64,000 nt of DNA from Stromatinia cepivora (taxonomy: Eukaryota; Ascomycota; Leotiomycetes; Helotiales; Sclerotiniaceae): positions 372,001 through 436,000 of the forward strand of contig RCTD01000030.1 in NCBI GenBank assembly GCA_014898415.1. The letters are read 5' to 3'. Below, piece after piece: positions 33,801 through 43,921 of the stretch (positions are counted from its first letter, which is position 1; each line of letters opens with the position of its first letter). Under the pieces are notes generated by a model. That model did not search any database. It had not been told where the DNA came from and saw only the letters and a list, made by a program, of their open reading frames with translations. The position numbers were made by a program, and so were the translations under genes.

Positions 33801-34451
33801 TGAAGGAGCACCTCTGTTGATGAAATATATCAGAACATGAGGGGAATGTGGCTGATTCATAACTTACCCTCCAAGTGGTACTGTGCCGTAAGGATGAGGT
33901 GTGAAGAGAAGATGTTTCCCTTTATGCTCAGGATACTTCTCAATAACCTTTCCACCAGCAGCTCCAGAAGGCCATCTATCATCATCATATAAACAGGCTA
34001 ACATTTGTTTGGTTTCGGCATAATCAACACAAGCACGAATCATATCCATAAATTCTGTTCCCATATACTCTGTATCAAGACCAGTACGAACATGCATATG
34101 AAATCCCCCCAATCCCATCTCAGCGAAATAATCAATTTGACGAAGGAGTTGGTCCTTGTCGAGTTTTGTGTTCCATGCCCAGAAAGGACATCCTCGATAT
34201 TCTGATGATGGGTTCTTAAAGAGCTGCGGATCGTAACGTAAAGAACTCTTAGGATAACTCAAGGGATTGGGAGCTTTTGATGCTGTGTTTCGATCCTGTG
34301 GTTGACTTCTTCCTTGAAGAGCCTTGCTGATGAAGGAGGGGACTGATGTATAGTTCATCGTCACACCATCAAATGAACTGGAGAATGAAAAGAGGTTGGA
34401 GATAACATGAAAATATACAAACCTAATAATACTGAAGTCAGCAATTTTCAC
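30885..34451 (-). CDS. Large GH106-like glycosidase (candidate alpha-L-rhamnosidase)
   Basis: Minus-strand exons 34451-34423, 34377-33868, 33813-32482, 32386-31077 and 31021-30885 close to 1105 residues. The first 45-nt intron is in frame, so the start may instead be the Met at 34358. Early motifs CPFWAWNTKLDKDQLLRQID, MGLGGFHMHVRTGL and LYDDDRWPSGAAGG match the N-terminal barrel of GH106-type enzymes as I remember them. CIFTDEPQF carries a candidate catalytic acid, and LYLDGHMMEEPTLYSQ follows in the same barrel. The C-terminal third is beta-rich (WWVDEDIQTLKIPANTIKG, LPPTSPDTNIYLSVPEFSSP) like jelly-roll carbohydrate-binding domains. There is no signal peptide, so it may be intracellular. 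GH106 members described so far are mostly bacterial. Substrate and family should be treated as likely, not proven. Confidence 0.68.
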
Positions 34452-34695
34452 TACGCCACTTCAAAGGGATGGATGAGCATTGTATGATTGGATGAAGTGG
34501 CCGTGTATATAGTAATATCTTGGATATTTTTAACAAATTGCTGCGGCAACAGAGCGCGACATGGTGTGGGGTAAGCGATCACAAGTGTGAACATATTAAT
34601 ATAACCTCAATTTATCGCGTATCCCCATCATATCTCCACGACAAACGCGACTTCAATGACGAGGAAAAGATACCTTCCTTTCCCAATCAAGTAAA

Positions 34696-36765
34696 ATGGA
34701 GTCTAGTACGTTACATCTTGATTCTTATAATTGATTGATACTAATTGGTTTATAGCTAGAGAGGAACGCATGCAACAACGGCTACGAGGAGCTCAGTAAG
34801 TTCTAAGGATTAACCCCTCTTCGTTATGCGGAACTGATAATTATCTGTCTAGGCGTCAAGTTAAAGATGTCGACTTTGGTTTTATGTTACCAGCTTTTGC
34901 TGCACCACCTGCTCCGCCAGCATCTGCACCTAGTCCACCTCCAGCTCCAACAATTCCAAATTCACTTTCAGAAGCTCCCGCGAACCCAGAAACTCCTCAA
35001 CCCGATTTACCTTCACAACCTATAAGTCAAACGCCAGCTACTGCGACCAGGAATCGTGATAAATCTTCAAATATTCTGGGCTTACAATCAAACAATGTTA
35101 CAAGATCCAATACTGGGAATGATGCAAACACGTCTGCGAAGAGAAGGAAGTTAGAAACTGATGAACCACCATCTTCTTCCACTAGAAGTATGCGGTCTTC
35201 TCGAAGTTCCGCCCGGAAAGATATATATGATATGCCAGAGGATGACGAGGAAGAACAACTTGCAGCGGATCACCCAAACTCTATAATTTTAGAATCCTCG
35301 AAGGAAAATGTCACAGAACCAGAAGGCATCGAGACTGCACCATCACCTCCCCAGATACAATCCGAGCCAATTGAGTCCATCGAAAGAGATCCATCGAATG
35401 AAATTATGGTGGCAGGCGACGATAAAGAATTGTTTGTGGAAGATAAGCCACCACAAGAAGAAACCGACCTTACTGCTGTGGACGCAATAAAATCCCCCAA
35501 AATACTACCACGCCCATCACGGAACAAACGAAAGAGGGATGAGCCGTCTTCTGAACCCTCAGGGCTAGATCAATCGGCAATTACTGAAGCCGACCACCTG
35601 GATACCACCAATGACAGTGTTGAGGAAGTCGTACCAGAACGAAGACGATCTCGTAGGAAATCAGCTTTGCAGGAGGAAGTTGAAATCAATGAGGAAGAAA
35701 ACCTTGAGGATTCTACAGAGCAAGCGGAAGCGATTGATGATTACGAAGCTGCAGTAACATTGAAGAAGAGTCGAGGACGAAGAATATCCAGGAATGTTGT
35801 TGCTTCTGATGAATCTATCCCAGAGGATTCTGCACCACCAAGATCGCCTATTGCAAAGAAAAAGCGAGGTAGGGCTCGACAAGTTACCAGCCCAGTACCG
35901 CAACGTCAACCAGCACCTCCGAAATCCAAACCTCAAAGGACAGAGAAAAAGAACAAAAAGCAGAAGGTTCGTGAAGGAAGCCCGATACCTGTTACTGTGC
36001 ATCGTTTAACAAAAGGTCCTGTGTACGATGACGATGATTCCGATGCTGATATTCTCAATTCTGAGATACCATGTGCGGCAAGAGCAGGTGTAAATGCTAT
36101 GGATGTTCTTAGTCAGATATGCCAAGAGTTAGTCACTGCTGGACTCGAAACTCTTGGGGAAAATGCAGTTAGAACTCAAAATGCCGCCCAAAAGCTCGAG
36201 TACAAGACAAAGATTCGAGCTGTAGAAAGTTTCAGTAAAGAATTGCAGGTCCGCCTTCTAGAACATGTAAGTAAAAAAGTCCTATGGATGTCAAATTACT
36301 AACTCTTTCAAAGACAATCAATCTCGATAATTCATATTCTCTTGAGAAACGCTTACGGGAAGGTCAGAAGAAGAAGTTATCTTTGAGAGAGGAAATTCTT
36401 CGTGTAAGAGCTGAACGAGAAAAGGTTGCTTTACGTATGGATGGGATTCGAATTGCTCATGAGAAAGATTCTTATGATGCCCAGGTAATGCATACCCCCT
36501 ATTATGATTTTCATCCACTAACCTTGCACAGCAACGGGAGGTACTCAACACAACAGTACATGATATTGAGCTTGCAGTTGAGCGAGGGAAATCTACTTCC
36601 GATCACACGGATGATGGGAAGTCAAATATAGAGTTCATACTCAAACGTGTTGCATCTGAAGCAAGCAGCGCAAGTGATGATGGAGGCATTTTAAAACAGA
36701 TCAAGGCATTTAACGCATTCATGGAACGAGCTGCATTGGCGTTGGAGGGAAGGAAGACTATTTGA
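34696..36765 (+). CDS. Probable inner-kinetochore AME1/CENP-U-like protein
   Basis: Five exons (34696-34705, 34756-34795, 34853-36266, 36314-36484, 36532-36765) close to 622 residues. The first exon is only 10 nt (ATG plus seven bases), and exons 1-3 create MESTREERMQQRLRGAQRQV. The middle is a disordered, basic/acidic, SP-rich region with bipartite nuclear-localisation-like clusters (SRNKRKRD, RRRSRRKS, KKKRGRAR). The last 200 residues are coiled coil (DVLSQICQELVTAGLETLGE, then EKRLREGQKKKLSLREEILR) ending near ERAALALEGRKTI. This N-terminal REERMQQRLRGAQ motif and C-terminal coiled coil fit my memory of filamentous-fungal AME1/CENP-U proteins, which link centromeric chromatin to the Mis12 complex. 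Nuclear location is strongly suggested; the specific kinetochore name is inferred. Confidence 0.5.
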
Positions 36766-37661
36766 ATAATTTTTGATACCCCTGGAAATGAATTGTACAA
36801 ATCTGCTTGCTTGTTGCTTGCATGCTCTGATTCTCAACTATATATGACATTCTGGTGGTTTTATTCAAAGTATGTATATCCTATCTAAGATCAGATATAG
36901 TAATCCCTCCTCATTCCTGTTTCCTTTAATATATCGCACCGCTGAACCCCTTCTATATATATATATGTATATCTTTTCCTAGCCTCGAACTACGAGGGGT
37001 AAGTAAAATACTTTAAAATACATATCCCACCTAGGTAATCCTAGCTTATAAACTCATTCAGTACCCGATCCCTCTCTCCTCATGTACTCCCTTCACATAG
37101 TCCCTCTCTTCACTTCCACCATATCTCCACACCCTTCATCACTCTCGAATTCGCTTCTCTTATAATTTCGAATTTCGAATATTACCTGCGTGTCTTTCTT
37201 TACTGGCGTGAGAAAAGATAGTAGGGATGGTATAGACCAGAAACACCTCACAAGTGCAAACCAAGTAAATAATCACAAGATTGGGCAAGACTATTCATTT
37301 TAATGTCTATTGTCATTGATCTTATGCTAATAATGCTGATTGTATTCCGTTTTGTCCCATTTTAACCCAAGCCCCTCGTGATGTGGTATCGATACGGAAT
37401 TTCCTAAAGTGACTCCTTTGAAAACCAAAAAACCAGAAGTAAAAAATCAAGTCCATCGTCCGTTTCCCTTAAACTCCAATTGAAAAACAAGTACAAAAAC
37501 AAAGAGGGAAAAGCCCCCATATACAATGCCTGGTGCATTTGATATCTTCAAACTCCTTTCAAAAAACGTGTACAAAAACAAGAAAAGCAAAAGCGTCATA
37601 TGCAATCCAGTGTCATTTGAAGTCCTTCAACTTCACTGTAATCCAAGCTCCCTCTCTATCC
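36766..37661. other. Convergent intergenic region
   Basis: About 900 bases between two 3' ends. It contains a short TA-type microsatellite near 36955-36975 and several CT-rich stretches. No gene or RNA recognised. Confidence 0.5.
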
Positions 37662-39641
37662 TCAATTAAATACATAAGAAACATCCTTCAAACGATATAG
37701 AAAATCGCTGTGTGAAGAAATCTGATCGACAAGCATCTTTAAGGATTCCGCGAGTGATCTTCTCAATCGAAGATTTTTGCTCTTATCCAAAGCACGTAAT
37801 TCAGCCGCTTTGGCTGTATGTTGAGCAGACAATTGCTCAATTTGGTTGGTGACATTTTCCATAATCTTCTCGAGAGCTAGTTGAGGATCCATAGTTGGCC
37901 TCATTGTAACATCAGCATCTTCATCTGCATCGTCGTCATCACCATCTTCCTCATCCTGCGGTTCTTTTTGGCCATTCAATGTATCAGTGCCTCTCTGATG
38001 TTGGCTTGGTGATGTCTCAATGTTCTGATGTTCCTTTGGTTGTGATGTCTCAGCATCTGCTGGACGTTGTAAAGTGTCGAATCGTTCGACAAGGTTCTTG
38101 TAACGGCTAAGAACCATATCCCGTTGTTTTGTGATGTTTTCAACATCATTTTTAAGTTCCTCGTTGGAGGACGAAATTTCACTCAAGGTCCTTTCCATTT
38201 CCTTCTTTTCTGCTTGATGAGATCTCGCTTTAGCCTCGGCGTTGGAAATAGACTTCATCATCTGTTCGTTTTCCATGCGCTGTGTACGGGTGTCACTCTC
38301 TAGTTGGTGGATGGTCTCGACCATATGATTATTTTGTGTGCGAAGAGTAGATATCTTTTCATTTTCGAGGCGATGTGTATTAACCTCGTTTTCTAGTTGA
38401 TGGATGGTCTCAGCCATATGATGATTTTGTGTGCGAAGAGTGGATATAATTGTATCCTGTGCTCTTTTTTCGTTTTGAAGAGTAGATATGACAGCATCTT
38501 GCTCTCTTCTCTCATTCAGTTCGTTCTGAAGAGAAGACATAATAGAATCCCGTTCCTTTCGTTCCTTCTGGAGAGAGTTTATAACAAAATCGCGCTCCTT
38601 TCGCTCGTTCAACAACATAGCCACTTGTTGTTGAAGTTCGTCAATGGATCGATAAATGTCGACCTCCTCTTTTCCCATAGGCTCGGCGGGTTGCTCAAGA
38701 GTTTCAACTTTCTTGGGCAATGAAGTTGATGTGTTGTCGACCAACTTGGTAATGTTTTGGACTTCAGGAATGGCGAATGATCCATTAACAGTAGTGGACA
38801 TGGTAAAGGTTGGGCTTGCTGCTTTCGCAGCGTTGCCAGATCGGTTTGATAAGTTTGCTGGGTGGTCCTTGATGAGAGTTTCGAGCTCTGCTAGTACTTG
38901 TCTTTCATTGTACTCAGCTTGAGCGAATTTCTCGTGCTTGGAGCTTGCAGGAATATTGGAGGGTCGTTGTCTGGGGAGAATGTTCTCCTTGTTATGGACT
39001 GGGTGAGAAAGGTCCAAGGAAAACTCGTGGTCATCAATTATATTCTTGACAACTCGTCTTGGTGTATTTGCAGGCTGAGTATTCTCAGTTGCTGGTTTAA
39101 TGTTGAATCTGGAGTTATTTTTCGAGGCTGAATTCAATCGTTCCGACAATTTCGATTTTGAAAGTCGACAGGGTGTATTATCTTGGTCCAATCTTGCGAG
39201 TTTGGAAGCCAATTTAGAACTGTTATTCGTTCCATTAATTTGAGAAGATCCTCCGGTGAAGTCTTCGAAAACGTTGTTGAAGTGCTGCATGATGGGAGAA
39301 ACTTGGTCCTCTTTTCTTGGGCTCCATCGATTATATTTTTTAGCGGTATCGCGAATTTCAATATCAGGACGTTGGGCTTGCTTGCGTTTCCTTCTTTCAA
39401 TATCCAAGTCGGTTGACATTAAACATTGCTCAGCGGAATTATCGGGATCGAAGTAATTCAAGGTGTTATGAGAGTCGTCACTGACTGTATGATGTTGGGT
39501 GTTTGTTGAGTTAAAATTAAGTTCGAATCCACGAGAGGATGTGGTAGAGTTATTGGATTGAAAACGACTCTTTGGTCTTTGAGGAAGATTTTGTGAACTA
39601 GAAATTGAAGACAAAGTGTCTTCGAAATTGCTACGAGACAT
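37662..39641 (-). CDS. Coiled-coil protein, Cep57/Ppc89-like (spindle-pole-body candidate)
   Basis: A single-exon frame of 659 residues starting MSRSNFEDTLSSISSSQNLP. The first half is Ser/Asn/Pro-rich with a conserved-looking segment KKYNRWSPRKEDQVSPIMQH. Residues about 330-500 are continuous coiled coil with internal near-repeats of ISTLRTQNxHMxETIHQLE. An acidic spacer (DEEDGDDDDADEDADV) precedes a C-terminal helical domain (MRPTMDPQLALEKIMENVTN, then LRLRRSLAESLKMLVDQISS) that resembles the Cep57 microtubule-binding domain of fungal Ppc89-type spindle-pole proteins. The match is to overall pattern, so a generic coiled-coil protein remains possible. A GAATGTTT tandem repeat lies about 90 bases upstream of the start. 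Confidence 0.5.
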   Translation of the reverse strand: MSRSNFEDTLSSISSSQNLPQRPKSRFQSNNSTTSSRGFELNFNSTNTQHHTVSDDSHNTLNYFDPDNSAEQCLMSTDLDIERRKRKQAQRPDIEIRDTAKKYNRWSPRKEDQVSPIMQHFNNVFEDFTGGSSQINGTNNSSKLASKLARLDQDNTPCRLSKSKLSERLNSASKNNSRFNIKPATENTQPANTPRRVVKNIIDDHEFSLDLSHPVHNKENILPRQRPSNIPASSKHEKFAQAEYNERQVLAELETLIKDHPANLSNRSGNAAKAASPTFTMSTTVNGSFAIPEVQNITKLVDNTSTSLPKKVETLEQPAEPMGKEEVDIYRSIDELQQQVAMLLNERKERDFVINSLQKERKERDSIMSSLQNELNERREQDAVISTLQNEKRAQDTIISTLRTQNHHMAETIHQLENEVNTHRLENEKISTLRTQNNHMVETIHQLESDTRTQRMENEQMMKSISNAEAKARSHQAEKKEMERTLSEISSSNEELKNDVENITKQRDMVLSRYKNLVERFDTLQRPADAETSQPKEHQNIETSPSQHQRGTDTLNGQKEPQDEEDGDDDDADEDADVTMRPTMDPQLALEKIMENVTNQIEQLSAQHTAKAAELRALDKSKNLRLRRSLAESLKMLVDQISSHSDFLYRLKDVSYVFN

Positions 39642-39732
39642 TTTGAATTGTTTTATCGTATCAATTGGAATTGAATGTATTGAGTTGCGAAAGTTGAAAA
39701 AGTACGAGTTGTGGATTTTGAATTTGAATTTT

Positions 39733-39772
39733 GAATGTTTGAATGTTTGAATGTTTGAATGTTTGAATGTTT
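39733..39772. repeat. Five tandem copies of GAATGTTT
   Basis: Perfect 8-bp unit, five copies, followed by a degenerate GTTTGTG. It lies 92 bases upstream of the start codon of the Cep57-like gene, within its probable promoter or 5' leader. It could vary in length between strains. Confidence 0.9.
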
Positions 39773-40292
39773 GTTTGTGAATAGAAAATTGTAAACAAGT
39801 AGAAACGCGACAAAAGATAAGAGAGACGTGGGTTGGGAGCGGGAGACGAGATTATGTAGGAATCCCTGTGTGCTATAGATTTTTATGAATCAACCACTAA
39901 TATTTTAAAGCTAACCGAATTTGTATATGATCGACAACAACATAATGATGAAATTGTATCGTCTGTCGGACTTCGAAATATACTTGATATCTAGTGTCTC
40001 ATAGCACTTTTCAATGTCCAAATTCAGAATCGGCAATAGATTGGTCCTTCAGGCTTAGATCCCTAGTGTATTTAGGAAGGAAATGGAATGACAATTCAAC
40101 TCGAAGCATCTAATACTCCTCAATTAGTTAGTCCTTTAGCCTAAATGCTCTTCGATATATTCCGGTTCGGGTTTGGCAATAAAGACGGTCCTCTAGCTCT
40201 TCGAGATTATCTAGATGCTGTGATTGCTTGCTTACGATTCTATTATCTGAATCCCATATATCGACAAAATCTCATTATGGATCTATTCGAAC
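39773..40292. other. Upstream region of the Cep57-like gene
   Basis: AT-rich intergenic DNA between the GAATGTTT repeat and the inverted repeat; no gene or other repeat recognised. Confidence 0.45.
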
Positions 40293-40433
40293 ATGACGCT
40301 CCGCTGGGCCACTGCCGTGGAGGCTTTTTCGCTTCGCTCTCTAAAAGGAGGAAGATCCTCGATTTGAAAAAGAATATTGGATTCTAGAGCGAAGCGAAAA
40401 GGCCTCCACGGCAGTGGCCCAGCGGAGCGTCAT
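40293..40433. repeat. 48-bp inverted repeat with one mismatch (hairpin element)
   Basis: Left arm 40293-40340 (starting ATGACGCTCCGCTGGGCCAC) and right arm 40386-40433 (ending GTGGCCCAGCGGAGCGTCAT) are reverse complements over 48 bases except one T/C position in a run of T. The 45-base loop is AT-rich. The arms are GC-rich, in contrast to the surrounding AT-rich DNA. No coding frame explains the symmetry: a short ORF crosses the left arm only. It could be a miniature inverted-repeat element, a GC-cluster-like insertion, or a structured RNA gene. No convincing target-site duplication was seen directly at the ends. Confidence 0.92.
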
Positions 40434-42049
40434 TCATATTAGATTCATAGAAGCCCCTCGTCCTTCAACCAAATGTTGATTCATTGGCTGCCCGTTCATA
40501 TACTTTAACCTGCAATTTTCAATTGTATTGAGATTAGTATCTTCTTAATTCATCATTCGACAACATGTCTACTAATTGACCATTTAGAAGCTCTTTTGCC
40601 AGTGTTACATACTATAGTGCATTAGGACTAGTTCATTGCCGAGTGATTCGATTTTAAGGGGCCAAAAGTTCTTGTATTGGGGTTAGTAACTCCTTAGTGA
40701 GTGATTAGTTTAAAGAGGTGGTTAAGATACCGAGAAATAACTAAGGTTAAGGGCAAAACCATTGAACCGGCCGCTACTATGACATATTTTCTACTAACTC
40801 GGTAGTACAGAGTAGCTGGAAGCTAGTAAAATCAACTAATGGAAGTGCCGTTGAATATGCCGATAATATGACATCTTTCTTATCTAGTAGTTCGAAAAGA
40901 ATGAATGAAATTGGTTATTGATATCGTTTGTCGAAAGCCTAGAAACTAAAGGATTTGAGTATGAAGACCTTTTCCTTCACAATTGGTGTTTGCTAGAGAT
41001 GATATGCCGAGAGCTTGTAAGCTAAGCGCTTCACTAGCCTATATACTAAAAGCCCTAGCGCTCGGCATTTCAAATCTTTGAGCAAAATGTTGATATTCCG
41101 GACCGGACTCAACCCAAGTAGCTTAAACTTTCGCCATATTGATGTCACCTTCACATTGCTTACTCCCAATCATGTTGTTAGTAGTATTTCTACTCTATAT
41201 CATGACTCTTGCTGTTGGGACTATTGGATATCCACGTTTTTATCATTTTTAGTTATTGGACAAAGTTGTACCTGAATCAGGATTGTCGACAATATACGAT
41301 CAGGGAGAGATATCTCGATCTAAGTGAGCAGTTAATTCCATCACAGGCCATGTCCAATGGTAATTATTAGCTGGGACACTCAAACTAGCTGTTAGTCTCA
41401 TATCTACATGATCATGAGTATGGATCATGAGTATGGATCATGAGTATGCTGGAATCCTGTCATACAGCCGGAAGAGTCCATCGATATGCTAAAGCTTCAT
41501 GACAATCTTCAATTCGCCGGGAGCGTCCATAGATGTGCTAATCATTCATGGCGACTCACTCAGATCACCTAAACCGGCACTTCCTTCCTGGTTGATACTC
41601 AGATCGCAAGATAGCAGCCATAAATTCTAATGTAATCAATACTGTGCCTCACTTCGATAGCATTCTGTGATCAAACATACGAGAACGAGCTGTGAACCGG
41701 GATGTGGCAACACTGCGCATGCGTGGAAACAAAACTCGGCCTCAAACATCTGGAATCCTTGGAGTCCTTTTCTTCGACTGGTTCAAGATAGTTTCAACGC
41801 ACACAAGTTCATCTATTTCCTGGTTCTTTTTTCTTGTAGTTACATACATCTAATCCCAATAAATGTTGTGGTTGAGTCAAGAGTAGTCTGACCAATCAAA
41901 CCTCCTGGTAGAAACCGTTACCCGGTCCACCTCGACCCCTCTCCGTAGAAGAAAAAATCTAGAGCTAGAAAGAATAAGCGACAACAATCATTTCAGCCTC
42001 CACAGCCTTGTCTTGTACTGGAAAAACACCTAAAGAAATTTACACAGAT
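40434..42049. other. Intergenic, gene-free except for the repeats noted
   Basis: No supported gene. The short frames (around 41078-41275 and 41667-41891) have no motif. The final 100 bases probably contain the promoter and leader of the URI gene. Confidence 0.45.
41409..41559. repeat. Triplicated 13-mer followed by a diverged 45-bp duplication
   Basis: GATCATGAGTATG is repeated perfectly three times at 41409-41447. Immediately after, two related blocks occur: 41461-41507 (GCCGGAAGAGTCCATCGATA...) and 41514-41559 (GCCGGGAGCGTCCATAGATG...), about 75 percent alike. Both lie in gene-free DNA. Confidence 0.75.
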
Positions 42050-43921
42050 ATGGCGCAAGCAATAAAAGATAGTTTCCTCGACTTGGAGAAGTATCGGCAA
42101 CAACTTGAGGATAATATCGCAAAATTACGAAAATCACTGCAGCACTGGCAGACTTGGGATGCTGAATATGATGGTTTGAAAGAAGAAATCCTCTCAGCAG
42201 ATCCTACCCCAAATCGCGACGAACTCATATCGATCGCACGAAATTACGAAGCAGACTTAGTCAAAGGCAATGAAATTGAAGAAATACTCGGTACCGGCAC
42301 CCAGAGAACAGCTGAACAGGTTGTGAATTTGTTGGATCGGAGATTGGATTATGTTCAACAAAATATCAATACAATCAAGAAGCAAATCGAAACCGCAGAG
42401 GAAAAATTGGCAAAAGCAACTATCATTAGTACGCCAGACGTAAGAAATGAGGAGGGACTTCCTGTAACGGAAATCATTGAGGAGTTGGACGATGAGGGGA
42501 ATGTCATTTCTTCAAGATTATCAACGCCTGGAAATGTAAAGCCACAATTGTTGGAAGTATTACACAAGGCTGGAATAATTGAACCGGCATCAAAGGATGA
42601 ACCACATACTGCAGAGGAGGTCGAAGATGATGCGCCACCTATAAAAGCTTCAACACAAGTCGATACTGTTCCTCTACCAACGGAAACGAAGAGTGTCGGC
42701 ACGAGACCCAAACCATCCGCCACATCTCCAAAGCCTGGACAAAAGAGCGTGAAGTTTTCAAAGGATTCAAAAACAGAGTCTACGGAATCGAAACCAATAA
42801 TATCTCCGGCTGCAAAGCGCCTCGAAGAACTCATGCAATCTGCTAAAGAATCGGAGAAACTTTCATCTGAGCCCGCCGTCATACCTGCCGATGAATCTCC
42901 GGAAGATGCTGCTTTACGGCGAGATATGTTACGATATGGAATGTCAGAAGTTGGATCTGTAGTGGCAGAAATAAATCTAGAAGATGGCAGTGACTGGGAA
43001 TCTGAAGACTATGCAGACGATTCTGATAGTGATGACGATGAGGATCAATTCGGCAAATCAACTCGTCCAGTTGTGGATGATGAACTTCGTCAGCGTATGA
43101 TTGAACTCGAGGAAAAACTTGGTGTCAGGATGATGGAGAATGTTGGGAAGAGTTCAGATGATTATGGTATGGTCCAAGAAGGAATTGGACGCATATCTAT
43201 TAGTGGTGAAGATACGAAGGATGCTAGCAAAGGAATTCTTACAACATCTAGCAAGGAGAAGTTGAAGGACTCGAACTCTGTCAAATCTCCTACTATCGAT
43301 GACTCTTCAAAGAAAAGCGTCAGATTTGCAGAGGAACTAGATATTTCACCTGCTCCTGAGAAGCCTATCGCTTCTTCCTCAAAGACGGAGACGAAGGCTG
43401 CTCCAGTTGGAGATATCATTGAGAGAAAAGCTCCAGGTCAATCATCTTTCGCACCTCCAGTACAAAAGAAGGCTTCCCGTTTCAAGTCTTCTCGAGCTCC
43501 GATGATCAATAGTACTAATGGCGTTTCGAATGCCACCTCGATTACCACAAATCCTTCGCATCTCAAATTATTCCCTGCCACTCCAGCTACTCCCAAGCCC
43601 TTTTCTCAACCAATTCCCTTTGCACCAGCGATCGAAAACCCTCGTACAGTTCCCACTGGACCTGCGAACCGCACACTTGCACCCAAAATTATCGAACGGG
43701 AGGTACCACGCAACACAAATGCAGCGGCACCCGATGAATTCGATCCGCAATTATTACACCAAGAAGTTGCGACTGAATATCATCGAATGAGGAACAAGAT
43801 GATTGGTAAACAAGGTGGCTTCGCTCGAGAGGAAGAGAGTGAGATTGTGCCATTTACGGAAGAAGAGGGAGGTCCAAAGAAAGTTAGTAGGTTTAAGGCA
43901 GCGAGGTTGGCGAAATCTTGA
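42050..43921 (+). CDS. URI/Bud27-like unconventional prefoldin protein
   Basis: Intronless, 623 residues from ATG 42050; the longer open frame begins at a TTG and is not used. The first 150 residues form the helical prefoldin hairpin (MAQAIKDSFLDLEKYRQQLE, then DYVQQNINTIKKQIETAEEK). Next is a TEIIEELDDEGNVISSRLS segment, a long disordered acidic region (WESEDYADDSDSDDDEDQF), two copies of a KSVKF/KSVRF-type element (RVSF-like PP1 docking), and a C-terminal block (PDEFDPQLLHQEVATEYHRM, then VSRFKAARL) typical of the fungal Bud27/URI family (DUF3835). URI binds RPB5 and acts in RNA polymerase assembly and TOR-linked translation control. The protein is expected in cytoplasm and nucleus. Domain order and length agree with the family. 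Confidence 0.8.
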   Translation: MAQAIKDSFLDLEKYRQQLEDNIAKLRKSLQHWQTWDAEYDGLKEEILSADPTPNRDELISIARNYEADLVKGNEIEEILGTGTQRTAEQVVNLLDRRLDYVQQNINTIKKQIETAEEKLAKATIISTPDVRNEEGLPVTEIIEELDDEGNVISSRLSTPGNVKPQLLEVLHKAGIIEPASKDEPHTAEEVEDDAPPIKASTQVDTVPLPTETKSVGTRPKPSATSPKPGQKSVKFSKDSKTESTESKPIISPAAKRLEELMQSAKESEKLSSEPAVIPADESPEDAALRRDMLRYGMSEVGSVVAEINLEDGSDWESEDYADDSDSDDDEDQFGKSTRPVVDDELRQRMIELEEKLGVRMMENVGKSSDDYGMVQEGIGRISISGEDTKDASKGILTTSSKEKLKDSNSVKSPTIDDSSKKSVRFAEELDISPAPEKPIASSSKTETKAAPVGDIIERKAPGQSSFAPPVQKKASRFKSSRAPMINSTNGVSNATSITTNPSHLKLFPATPATPKPFSQPIPFAPAIENPRTVPTGPANRTLAPKIIEREVPRNTNAAAPDEFDPQLLHQEVATEYHRMRNKMIGKQGGFAREEESEIVPFTEEEGGPKKVSRFKAARLAKS

